Source of the DNA: Ascaris suum
Taxonomy: Eukaryota > Nematoda > Chromadorea > Rhabditida > Ascarididae
Length of the DNA: 64,000 nucleotides
Reading direction: 5' to 3'
Assembly (NCBI GenBank): GCA_013433145.1
Contig: CM024175.1
Span: 8,168,516-8,232,515, forward strand
This document shows positions 23,588-35,222 of the stretch, piece after piece. Below the pieces are notes generated by a model, which worked only from the letters and a program-made list of their open reading frames with translations, did no database searches and had not been told where the DNA came from. Position 1 is the first letter of the stretch; the number at the start of each line of letters is the position of its first letter. Position numbers and translations under genes: made by a program.

Positions 23588-25135
23588 AACGGTTCAACCA
23601 TCTTACGACGACAAGAGTAAGCGTTTTCGAAAGAAAATTGAAACGAGTGGAAGCTATTAGTTGTTTCCAGATCACTCATAAGGTCCGCACTCGAGCGTTT
23701 CTCCGATTCAGTATGTACGAAACTCTTGAAGAACCAATTACATCGGCCGTCACAGCTCAAGCTTGTGAAGAGATTAGGAACACCAAGCGCTTCAGCGGGC
23801 TCCAGCTCGAAAGAATCGGTACGAAAAGGTGGAAGAGCTTTCAACCGTCAACCGCTTCTTACGCTATGTTTGGTGAAAGATGTACTGCTACTGTGAATTA
23901 CGAGTTGGATGAAGGCTACGTGTTGACGGGTGATGATGTGCATATCGATTCTTGTCTGGCAAACGTCACGGCTTGCAAAGCGTCCACCGGAAAGTGCATG
24001 GCTGATGGTCGAATTATTCTATGGGATAAGAAAATGCTCGTTGAGCAGTGTGCATGGCACCGAGTGGGCACATATCTCGCACAGGTTATAGAGAAGAGGA
24101 TCATCGTCGACAAACTTCAAGCTTCTTTCGTTCCACTCGAGGCATTTGACGAAAGCTGGACGCAAGCAGAACAGTGTCAACTTCAGTCGTTTGCACCTAT
24201 GCAAAAAGGTATTCTCATCACATTTATGACTGGAAACGACAAGATGTCACCGACTGGCTGAAAGGCAAGAGTTCACGCACTGAACATATCCTCTGTTGAA
24301 CTTGAAACAAGATTCGATCGAGAGAACGCGAAGTTTCAATACGCTTCTGATAGGTGGCTGCAGCAGTTCAAACTGCACCTAATTAAGTATGCCGAAACAC
24401 AATGTCAAACGAGAAATAATTTCCTTATCCTTATTCGGAGCATCAGTCGAAGTGACCCTTCGATGGCAGCCAAGTTGTTGCTTCATCGGGGCGACGTGTC
24501 CGCAATACGAGAAGGCGACAAACTAATTGTGTTTCCACATAACGGAATCATTGAAAGGAGCAACGAGGGAACCCACGATGGGGAAATTGAGAACGAATTC
24601 GTGTTCTGGTCAGCCACCCTTCAAGACACGTCAATACAACAAGCTCAAGCGTGGATCGATCTACTCAAATCAGAGGTGCTCGTTGGGGCTTGAGAGTAAA
24701 ACCGTCAACGTTCTCTGATAGCCGCACGGCTCTCTCAGACTTCGGGAACGAAATTGAAACGCTTGCAGAAGAAGCTAACAGCAATATCCAACATATCTTT
24801 GAAGCGTTCCAGTATTGGGAAGCTTTACGATCATCGCCGTATCTATAATAATTACTTTTGCAGCAATCAAATGCATGGCCGTGGTAAAGAAACTTCGCAA
24901 GAAAGGCGAAGTATCCAACCCGACAGTTATTTTCATCAAGGAAAATGCAGCGGAATCAACTATAACCGAAAGCCTTCAGCAACACATCGATCGGATGCGG
25001 TTCGAACCAGTTATCATTGGGCGCAAGGATCGTCGCCTCGGGAGTGTCGCGTCAAACGGCGAAACAGTCGAAACAAAATCCCAGCGAAGTGATCAAGAAG
25101 ATTTCGCTGGAGATTTTGTGAGAAAGGAAACATAA
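23488..25135 (+). pseudogene. Env-like third region of the BEL/Pao element
   Basis: A frame overlapping the end of the integrase frame runs to 24261 (TGA) and continues in the same frame to 24693, so one nonsense codon splits it. It holds spaced cysteines and an N-linked site (CLANVTACKA), a pattern of an extracellular glycoprotein. After further frame changes, 24815-25135 has a strong membrane helix (FTIIAVSIIITFAAIKCMAV), a basic stop-transfer KKLRKK and a polar tail of about 75 residues. The tail ends at a stop 90 bases inside the 3' LTR. BEL/Pao elements of nematodes such as Tas and Cer7 are known to carry envelope-like genes. The link to those families here is an inference from position and topology. 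It is disrupted and non-functional. Confidence 0.7.
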
Positions 25136-25305
25136 AATCTTCACTTTGTTGTGAAAGGATTCTATGTCTCCTTCTTTGTTATCATTCTTTGTAAGTGTAT
25201 TTAACTCTTGACTTCTCTTAGTCTCTGCCTCTTTCGTAAAGGTGCTTAGGGGACCCGCAGCCCCCTCCCTTTTCTCGCATATTTTTGCCGCTTCCTTACG
25301 CGACA
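25045..25305 (+). repeat. 3' LTR of BEL/Pao element
   Basis: 261 bp with the same TGTCGCGT and ACGCGACA ends as the 5' copy. It is longer mainly through a GC-rich block near 25245-25275. A purine-rich tract is weak immediately upstream (CCTCGGGAG). Confidence 0.93.
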
Positions 25306-26975
25306 GTTCCTTTAAAACGAAGCCTATAATTGTTGTTTTGCAAACCCTGATGAAAACCAGTAACTGAGTGATCCTTAAATATAGTGACATTAGAGGATAT
25401 GTTAATCACGCTGCCGGCCGTTGTTAGGGACGAAGTGCATTTCGTCTAGAAGCGCATATATGGAAAAGAGGAGGGAGCCAGACAACGAGAGGCGACACCA
25501 GTAAAACGGTTTAAATACGATATGATTGCAGCTTCATTGGTTGGCGTGTCTTGAAGGTGAGTGGCGTGGTCATGTTTGTGCTACATTTTTGGCGTCGGTG
25601 TGTGCGAGGAGGGTAGTAGCACATGTGAGCGGATATGTATGCAAGTTTTAGATATTTCTTTTGAAGCTTTTCGGACCGTCCCGTTTCTCTGAATTTCGAG
25701 TGCGTCAGTCGGGCATCTCAATAGCGAATAAAGCGTTATAGTATCCATATGTGTATCCGTGCACACCGTAACCACGAATTTTTTAGAGCACTTCCAACTT
25801 TCAGCCCGCTTGGTGTATCGTCAGGTGGGTTCCACCTGTCCCTTCATTTTGTTTTTGCGTATTTAATATGGTTCCTATCCGCTCCGTTGGCGTGAACGTC
25901 GTATTTAATTTCATAGTACCAAGTCCATCCGATGGAATAACGTTCATCATCGTTTCGTGCACATCGCCTTAGGGCTTCGTGAAATGAACAGGAATCACCA
26001 AGCGTTGTTGGATCGACCTTCGAGATTGAATCACCTCTTGAATTTTTGGCTCGATTCTTTGCCCATATAACCGTTTCAGTTGCACAATTTCAGAATCGGT
26101 TGATCAGCGGGTGTTGTTTCAAAGTGTTAGTGATTCCTGTGTCTTCGTGTGTGGTAGGGTCACATTTTCAATTTCGTTATGCTTGTTTCGTTTAATGTGC
26201 GATGAGTCACTGCCTGACTACCTGATAGCGCCTATTGCATAGGAGGAGTTTGCAACATTCCGCACGAGATTACTATCACTAAGCTTCTTAACCAACTTCG
26301 AAACGTGTGTACATTTAGATTGCACTCTTTTTTTGACGAATTGCACTTCAACAGGTTCACTCATTCATATTTACGTTCATTAGATGAAGGAGGTACTAAC
26401 AAGCACTGTCTAGTCCGCTGGGCTTTTTTAGACACCGAAAAGAAGGAGGTACTAAATCTTGTGGTGCCCAAAGGGTGTCAAATATATGATGAACCAGCAC
26501 ACCTTAAGCAGCATAGCGTTGCTGCAGTGCGAGAGGGATTTGGGCTATGTGGATATATGGGTTTAACTTGGAGGTAGCGTTTGCGGCAAGGGGGTGCCAG
26601 TGAACATAGATTTGGTCGGGCCTTGCCTTCATACATTTTATGTAGCTGCAGTAAGCTCTTGTGATGTAAAGTCTGAGCATATTTCTTTGATGCCCATTAT
26701 TCACTTTCGATTCCTCGCACATCGGTCCTGTCGCTGCCCTTTTCATCTCTTCACTTCTTGTTTGGTAACCCCGTCACTTCAGCAACGTCTATCCACCTGA
26801 ATATTTTCATTCCCGTTCACCTTCATTGAAATTGTTTATGTGCCAGCTGCCTTGTGTCGTCTCAACATAATGCTGCACACACCTCCTCTTCTTTGCGGTG
26901 TCTAAAAACAAACGAATTTGTATTGTAGGGATCTGGGTTCTCTGTGTGCAGAATATAACGGTAATTGACGCAGCA
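25306..26975. other. Region upstream of the DDX6 gene, probable promoter
   Basis: About 1.7 kb between the retrotransposon and the helicase start codon. No coding exon is supported. The ORF at 26305-26577 lacks recognisable content. TGTGTGCAG ending at 26950, 25 bases before the ATG, is a candidate trans-splice acceptor for a spliced leader. Confidence 0.45.
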
Positions 26976-29900
26976 ATGAGCGGCGGAAGCGTACCGCATA
27001 CTGATCACTCGTGGAAGGAGAACCTCAAGGTGCCTGCTAAGGATCTGCGCTATAAGACAGCCGTATGTTGTGTTCTTCTTTTGTAATTTTTTGCGTTGCA
27101 GTGTGAGTGCGCTCGCACAGATTGATCAAAGTGGACATACTATTGTGGAGTCATCACCTTTCTTCATCTACTTTTATCGTCGTGGATTTGGCGGCTGACC
27201 TCAGTTCATTTTCATAAGGGTCCACCTCACGCCTTTCTCAACTTCCTCCTTCCCTCCCCCCCCCTCTCCAAACAGCGGTTATCCTTTGCAAGGAACCCGC
27301 CGCATTACTCCATCATGTATGTGTCACTCCGTCTCTGTCTCCTTGATTTGCGAGCTAGCCCTATGTAGGTTATAATAATGGACTAAGCATTCTTGTCACG
27401 GGGCTAATCATGTAACTCGCGACTTCTCTACCAACTGAAAAGTGATTTGGCGTGTCGGTGATCAAGCTCGTTTAGGTGCTACATGCAAATGAAATCCCTA
27501 CTGTGAAAATATCGTTGAAAAGCGCTTTCGTGTAATTTTTCACCAGAACGGCCTGCGGGTTACTCTCAATGTGCCTTGATTATTGAAAACATAATGCACG
27601 TGGTTCCTAGTGCCTTTTTATGGTTCGTTTTGCCTTTTTCACAGGTGCATCTTTTACAATCAAGGCAAGCATTTTTCAATGAATGCTGCTCTCATAGGCA
27701 CCAAACTGCCGTGTCCTATTTTTTGATGACCTCCACCCATGCCGTTGTGTGCATCATAACTGTCCCTTTCCACACGAAATTACTTACTGCTGTCTTTCAA
27801 AATACTTCGGAAAATTCTTTGCTTTTAATATATGTTTTCTGTCTCTTGCACCCACCTAAATGCTTAGGTATCTTCAGCGACAACAACATCGCTTTTCCCG
27901 AAACGCTTTGCCTGTTATTGCAACACATTATGAGAGCGCGACGCATCGACTCCGGTCCTTTTCAAATGAAGCTCTCTCCGACAGGAAATAGCTGTGTTAC
28001 AGTATTCCACCTTCGCAGTTGATGTGAATTTTGCATATAGGTTACTCAGAGAACTGGAAATATTCTGGAAAGCTTATCATTCTGCCTCAAGACGGTTAAC
28101 CATTGCCGTGAAGAATGAAGTCTAAATGCGCCAAGCCGAAATGGTTGTTGGGAAATGATGAAATGTGCATTCCCATGTAGTTTGGACCAGTCGTCAGGAA
28201 GGTGGAGTTGATCCTGCACATGGGGTTGGCTCGGCATTTACGATGTCAGAAAGATGAGCAAGAGATTTGGGTGAAAGTCGCACGCAGGAGACAGTGACTG
28301 CAGTGGATTATGCCTAGGCTGCTAGAGATTTACGCCATACTGCCTCATTTATAAGTTTTTTTGGACCTTATTTCATAGAAGGACTGCATATTTGTGACCA
28401 ATTAGAAAAATTTGCAGCGCTCTCCGGAGAAAAGTTGGAAGTGTAAGTTCTAACTGTTACATTCACATTTTCTTGAAGAGGCTTATATTCTATAGCAAGC
28501 TTCTAGAGCCTGAGGTTCCTGAACTCTGTATACTCGGTTATGGCTGGTGTCATAGCTTTATATAAAAATTTGCTCTAATGTGGTGGTGTAAGAAAGCATC
28601 GATTTCAGGACGTGACGGATACGAAGGGGATTGAGTTCGAAGATTTCTGTCTGAAGCGTGATCTTCTCATGGGCATATTCGAAAAAGGGTGGGAAAGACC
28701 TAGTCCAATCCAAGAAGCATCGATCGCGATCGCGCTTTCCGGCAAGCATTTTTACTTTAAAAAAGCAGTCGTTACGGTGTTATTTGAACTTTGTTTTAGC
28801 TGAAGCCGAACCAGATGTTTTCTGGTTCATGGTATTGTGTATTTTGCAGAGCGCATCGTAAGCAGAGTCGGACTGTGAGTTTCCCATGCCTTAGATATTT
28901 CTAATCGATAGTAAGGTCATGGGAGTTTGGGGCACGCACTCTCATGATAATGTGCTGTTGACGCAAACGCAGTGCACTCTGACGAGTGATAGAAAAAAGG
29001 GGGATTGAATATCTGTGGATCGGCACATGACTCTGATTACATTTGCTGGACAGCTGCTTGCTTTGTTCATCGTCGTTCTTTTGCCTCGTCTCATTTCCCA
29101 GCCTGAAGGGGTCCACGAGTCCGTATTCAACGCATTGGCATTACGTATTTTAAGGGCAGGACATTCTGGCTCGTGCAAAGAATGGGACGGGTAAGACGGG
29201 TGCATACTGCATCCCGTGCATCGAGAAGATCGATCCCGAGGTGAAGAAGATTCAGGCACTGATCATCGTGCCTACTAGGGAGCTCGCCCTCCAGACTTCG
29301 CAAGTTTGTGTTGAACTCAGCAAGCACCTCAATTTGAAGGTATTTATTCATACTTATGGAACTTTTTTGTCTAAATATTTGTCTGTGACTCTGAATCGAT
29401 GGTTCCTCAGGCGAAGTAATATTAGGCAATCAAACGTGCATTTTTTAGTGACCAACAACGTGCATTGCTTCATCGATTGTGCAGAGGCTGTAACGTACCG
29501 AAAATTGATCCTTTAGGAGTGTTGAGTGATCATTTTCTTGGTCAAACAGATACATCATCGTGTGATACTTGTTTAGAAGTTTATCAGTAGGCTTTGTTTT
29601 TTTCCACTTTAGTCGGAGGGAGAGGCTTGGTAGATACTACAATCTAAGCAGTATCAAATTGTTCGTTACATTGAAAGTTGCTTCCTGCTCTGCTGTAACT
29701 TGCATCACCGAATACAGGTTTCAGTGGGAGTGTATTTATTTATCAGATTATGGCCACATCCTTTCGTATTCGCAGTTTACTCCTCTGAAAATGTATCACT
29801 TTCATGATGAAGGTATCGCAGCAGCTGAGGGCGCAACTTGAAAAGTCAGCAGCTGGGTTGTTGAGATTTTCTTATACAACTGTGAGGCAGGACGCAGTCA

Positions 29901-32900
29901 CTTTTCATGTCTCGACGTGCAAGAAACTTGACGTTTCTCGATTTCCATGCTCACTTCTCGCTGCTTTGTATATGATGGAATTGTTGATTTATCAATGCTA
30001 TATCGCATCGAAATGAATTATGCCATAGCTCCATCTCACATAAGATTTTTTTGGAATTGCTGCGGTTATTAGTTGGGATAATTTGTGAGCACTCATTCAC
30101 AGAATCAGCGTTCTTGAGTGATGCACTTCAGAAGCCCGCGGACATCTCTTCATAGTGCACTGTAGCTGAAATTGCCTAGCAAGTTCTAGCGATTTGGTCC
30201 TGTTGACTTCAAGTCACGTCGGAACATGTTGTTTTTCGATTTCTTCAAAGAGAGTTAGGTTGCAGTGGGATGTAGAAGTTTTTAGATACCATAGCTTTGT
30301 AAGTGAAGTTGTATCTAACCTGATTTCCATCTCGCCTCTATTTCCCGATCTTCCGCATCATTTGTATTCTCGCCTAGAGCAGTCTCACTGCCATGCAGCA
30401 ATTTTAAGAACAGGGTCATTCAATTGCTGATTAAGAGAGTTGATATTAAGAGATGAAACGTAAACTGTATCTGTCCTTTCATATACGCCTTTTTATACCA
30501 AAACGGATGCAGATTTTGGCGTCGTTTAGTTTTGAGTAGACACAAAGTGAAATTGGTGAGTTTGGAGACAGGTGCTTACCAAAATGAAATTCGTCTCCGA
30601 GAACTAAGAAGAGAGGTGGTGGTCTCCGTCGTCGCCGCAACGTCCGGCTCCTGTTATTTTGCAAGCTTTCATTCAGCTGGGAGCACTCGAATGCGTTTTG
30701 TTTGGATTTGTGCATTCAAAAGAAGTATGCAAAGGTGGCGCTTTCACTTGAACGACAAAAACGGAGCATTCTTGCTGCCAGTTTATGCGTTTGTTTAGTT
30801 CACGACAGCTGTCACCGTAATGATTGGCGTGTGTATTTGCATTTTGGTATTAGAAGCTGACGTATTCCCGGTTGACTTTGATGGAGTGATGCGATCCGGC
30901 CTAGATGGGGCGGGTTCAGCGTCAACGAATATAGTTGGCAGTAAGGGTCGGTCGTACAGCCTCGACGATGGCGTGAGCGAGGATGATAAGTATTCACTTC
31001 AGGTATCCCACTCCATCCCCATCCCCCCTCCTTTCGCTTCTCTGATGTCCTCCATCATGTGTTTATGACAACTTTATGTGCTGTTCTTTGGGTCTCATTA
31101 TCACGTGTTGATGAAATGCTTTTGCGCAGGTGATGGTGACAACCGGTGGTACTGATCTGCGAGACGATATAATGCGTCTGAATGGTGTTGTGCATCTGGT
31201 GGTGGCTACTCCCGGGCGCGTCTTTGACCTAATCGACAAGGTGTGGACTGGTCTGTTTGACCTTCACCTGATTTTCTGCTTACTTATCATCTCCGCCGTC
31301 CTCGGCAGACAAATTAATTTGGATAGATTAGTAAGAAAAGAATGTCGTTTATTGTAAGAAGTCGGAAACGTTCGTCAAGGGATGCTCCTATTGTGGTACT
31401 TGATGTGTGCCCATTCTATTGATTGTTCAGATCAGTCTCAGATTTCATGACTTATTTCTTCTAAAAGGCCGTTTCTCAATAGTTGAAGTTGTCATCCACG
31501 GTAACCACAAATGTTTTATCCCCGCTTTCCTTACTGAATCTCCTCTATGGTAGGTCAGAAAACTGAAATGTGTTGAAGTTCTTTCATGCTCACTTCAGTG
31601 AACGCTCGCGATGATCCGGACCTGACGCAGCCAAACAGCCGGGACGATTGACCGACCATCGGAAACAATTTCTTTCTCAGAAATGACATTTTTGAAAGAG
31701 CAAACTTCCGTTGACTCCTTCAAAGTTTCCAACATATTTGGGGACCTTGAAAGTGGACATACCTTTATGAGGGTCGATCCTCCGAACTTTTGCTGACCAC
31801 GGAATGAAGTGGCTTTGGCTCGCCGTTTCTGTCACATTCCCACAACTGGTTTATTCAAGAGGAAGGTGAATGTGGGATTGTTTATGTGAGCGCCTATCTT
31901 GTGTGACAGCTGCAGTTGGTTGAAACTGGCGAAAGCACATGTTTTGGAGACTATGGCATTACTTGTTACTTCTTTTTTTCTATCGTGTTATGTGGTAACT
32001 TGTTTGTTGTTAAGATATCGTATTATAAGAAGTTCGTTAAACGCTCAAGAAACGAAAAAGCAATGTGAGAACCTTTGAAATGCTTTATATAATTTTTAGC
32101 TGCGTCATGTTTCGCGTTTGAGGGTGTCTTTGGCTGCTGTGCTTGGAGAGATTAAGTTGCAGCGTGTGGCGGATATGTCACGTTGCGCGACGTTGGTACT
32201 CGACGAGGCGGACAAGCTTTTATCACAAGATTTCCAAGATATTCTCGATCGTGTTATCAAGTTTCTTCCTCCCGAACGGCAAATCATGCTCTATTCGGCG
32301 ACGTTCCCTCACACGGTAGCAAGCTTCATGCAGAATCACATGAACCACCCATACGAGATCAACCTTATGGATGAGCTCACGCTGCTTGGCATCACTCAGT
32401 TCTACGCTTATGTTCAAGAAAAGCAGAAAGTGCATTGTCTAAATACGCTGTTTCGCAAGGTTAGTCTTGTTTTACTCAAGTCTTCTGTCAATCGCTTCTG
32501 AAAGGGAATGCTCAAGCTTAAAGATTTACATTTGCACGGTGCATTTTAGCTACGTCGTATGTGTGCGTTTCGATCTGTAAGGGGCAGGTCGGATATATAC
32601 CAACCAGATTTGCTGGACGTATTTTATAGCATAAGGTGCCCCCCATATTTAGTCCGCTTACTTCAGAAAGAACTGTGATCGCTTGGGAATTCTAGAACAA
32701 CTTTTTTGACATTTGCGAACAGGGGGATACAGACATGTCAGGAAGCAGCACTGAAATGGCCTGAGCTGGAAATCGACTCATGTTTAAATTTAGGTAAGCG
32801 GATGCATTCGGCAGAGTTCGTTTGCGATGCTCTGGGCGCAGCCGTATGAAAAAACACAACGGCGTTTTTGGTGGCTTTCTAGCAAAGGGATTGAAAGAGC

Positions 32901-35222
32901 ATATTTTCAGTTGCAAATCAACCAGTCAATAATTTTCTGTAACTCGACGCAACGTGTGGAGCTCCTCGCGAAGAAGATCACTGAGATCGGGTACTCGTGC
33001 TACTATATCCATTCGCGTATGGCACAAAACCATCGCAACCGAGTATTCCATGACTTCCGCCGGGGCAGTTGTCGCAATCTGGTGTGTTCCGACCTGCTCA
33101 CCCGTGGTATTGACATACAGGCTGTCAATGTGGTCATCAATTTCGACTTCCCGCGCAATGCCGAAACTTATCTTCACCGCATTGGCCGGTAGGTTCTTTT
33201 TTTTGCCAGTGCTGTTTTACAACTGTTTCACACGAGGCAGTGTGGAACAGTTGGAACGGCTTTCGCTTTTACGTGGTTGTGTTTCTGATCTGTGAATGAC
33301 GCCTATAATGTGAAGTGACGTTGAAGACTGGCGAAACTCGCTAGCGAAATGCTTCGATGTCAGCAGGCCACTCTTATCTGTCAAGATCAACAATACCAAT
33401 GTCGGCGACAGTTTGCTAACACTGAGGAAACAGACAGAGTTTCGGCTGCAAACGTCTTTCCTCTCCATTACTATATAGGCTGTCGTGGGGATGCGTACGG
33501 TCATGCTGTCTGGCAGCTTCACATATAAAACGTTATGAAAACGAACAAGCATTTGGCTATCACGCTAAGTCATCGACATCATGGTGCATTGTCAGTGGCT
33601 GTTCATGTTGGCAAGCTTTTCAAAAACTGCATTAAAATGTTTTAATATTGCTTCCCAAGAGTCATCAGGACGACGATGTAACGTTGTTGTTGTTGGACAA
33701 GGAATTAGCTTCCTTGGGTATGTCCCATTTGGAACTCTTTCATTTGTCGCTTTGTGCATTGTAACGCAGCTTCAAAATATATTCATTTCGCTGTTGTTAG
33801 GGAATGGATCATATGAGACTTTTTCTCGCGACTGTCTGTTATTTTTACCCGTCAGTATCGGTTTTTGGGGAAATTCACACGGTTTCACTAGAGCGGGGAA
33901 ATGTCTGTAGGTGCGTCTAAGTCGTGTTCAATGACCAAACGGATCGCTTTCCGTAATGCAGGGGGTATGTATTTGCATGTATACGCCGCTCTAACGATCC
34001 GGACTCGTTTTCGGGCCACCGGCTTCTGTCGAGCACCATGACAAAAACACTACTTTTATTTTTGGACGCATGGCTCCGCCTTGAGCCCACAAGCTGCCCA
34101 CGTGATGTACCAACGACGAACGAACGGCGAGCAACAGTGAACAAACGAGTGACAGAGTAGGCAGTAGCATTTGTTGTGTACCCTGCTCACTGCATCAAAA
34201 TGTCACTTTTAAGAGCTTTTCATTGTGCACACTGTTCTGCTGTCACAATCAAGCTGCTGTATGGTCATAGTCGTTACAGCCACTGGTTGCTGCCTCAGCG
34301 CTTTTAATAACACAATTAAGACAACTTCAGTCATGGTTATCAGTTTCCATTATGAGTGAATTCATCTCGGTATACGTGTGAGTTCGACAATCACGAACTC
34401 ATGCACTCTCTCTTTATTTGACTAGATTCATAGATAGCACCTGTTTAGCGTAACTGCTTTGCGATACATTTATATCGCAATTCCTGAAAGACTTCTTTTT
34501 CCACATCGGCGTCCATAAAATTTTTTTCCTGCGCTCCTGTCTCTAGATGCATGCTTAGTCAAAGTTCACCACTATATTCCGCACTTTCCACCTCTCCGAC
34601 CTACTCATGTTGGTTGTTTCAAACCTTTGGCTGTAATTGAACTCGAGAAGTGAACGCCAAATACTGTGGTGAGGGTTACCTTTTTTATGCTGTATTGGTT
34701 AAGCTGTCAGTCATAACCTTGATGTCGATAGTGAGGGTCCAGAAGGTTTGTCGCGAAGCACGGAATGATGAAAGGAGCTAGTTGCAGTTCGGGTCGTTTC
34801 GGGCATTTGGGTATCGCAATCAACCTGATCACCTATGAGGATCGTTTCAACCTGCGACGTACTGAAGCTGAGCTGAGAACGCACATCGCGCCCATTCCGA
34901 AGGTTCATTTTTCTCGTTTATTACCGTCCGAAATCAAGGTGACCAGTTTTGTTATTACAAAGCGAGAATGTTTTGGGAATGCTACTACCATCAACCGAAG
35001 TTTGCAATCAAGAAAACTGAGAAGTCAAGTGTGCTTTTTGATCTGTGATTTCTGCACTTCTTGTTTTTGCTTTTTTTTCAAGGCTTCATAGTGCACTGGG
35101 CCATAAGCCTGGGTGTGTTGCAGCTGGTGGATCCGAAGCTGTATGTGGCGGAATACCAGCTTGTCGACGAAAATGCAAGGAGTGAGGATATCGTCGATTC
35201 ATCGAAGGACGTAACCGCCTAG
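26976..35222 (+). CDS. cgh-1: DDX6/CGH-1-type DEAD-box RNA helicase
   Basis: Eight exons (26976-27062, 28609-28741, 29155-29339, 31130-31240, 32163-32459, 32911-33188, 34788-34902, 35124-35222) join in phase into 434 codons, matching the usual length of CGH-1 (about 430). All helicase motifs are present: Q motif [10 protein letters not shown] (residues 56-65), AKNGTGKT (81-88), [17 protein letters not shown] (186-189), [16 protein letters not shown] and HRIGRSGR. Family members bind and remodel RNA in translational repression and decapping-linked decay in P bodies, and in nematodes protect stored maternal mRNAs in the germ line. The ATG is the first in-frame one after a likely trans-splice acceptor, and the N-terminus [17 protein letters not shown] is family-like. 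Intron 2 uses a GC donor. Introns range from 221 to 1790 bases. No damage is seen. Confidence 0.97.

Larger units (their letters stand above)
17734..25305 (+). mobile_element. BEL/Pao-family LTR retrotransposon, full length but defective
   Basis: Two direct LTRs (17734-17976 and 25045-25305) flank about 7.1 kb of internal sequence in the order gag, protease, reverse transcriptase, RNase H, integrase, env-like region. This order, the three CCHC knuckles, the VDN reverse-transcriptase motif and the long integrase are typical of BEL/Pao. A primer-binding site candidate follows the 5' LTR. No matching target-site duplication is visible: the flanks read TAAGG on the left and GTTCC on the right. 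The LTRs differ by about eight substitutions plus a variable block of roughly 18 bases. Several stop codons and frameshifts in gag-pol and one stop in the env-like frame make this copy non-autonomous. Presence of an env-like region places it near the nematode Cer7/Tas type of elements. Confidence 0.95.
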
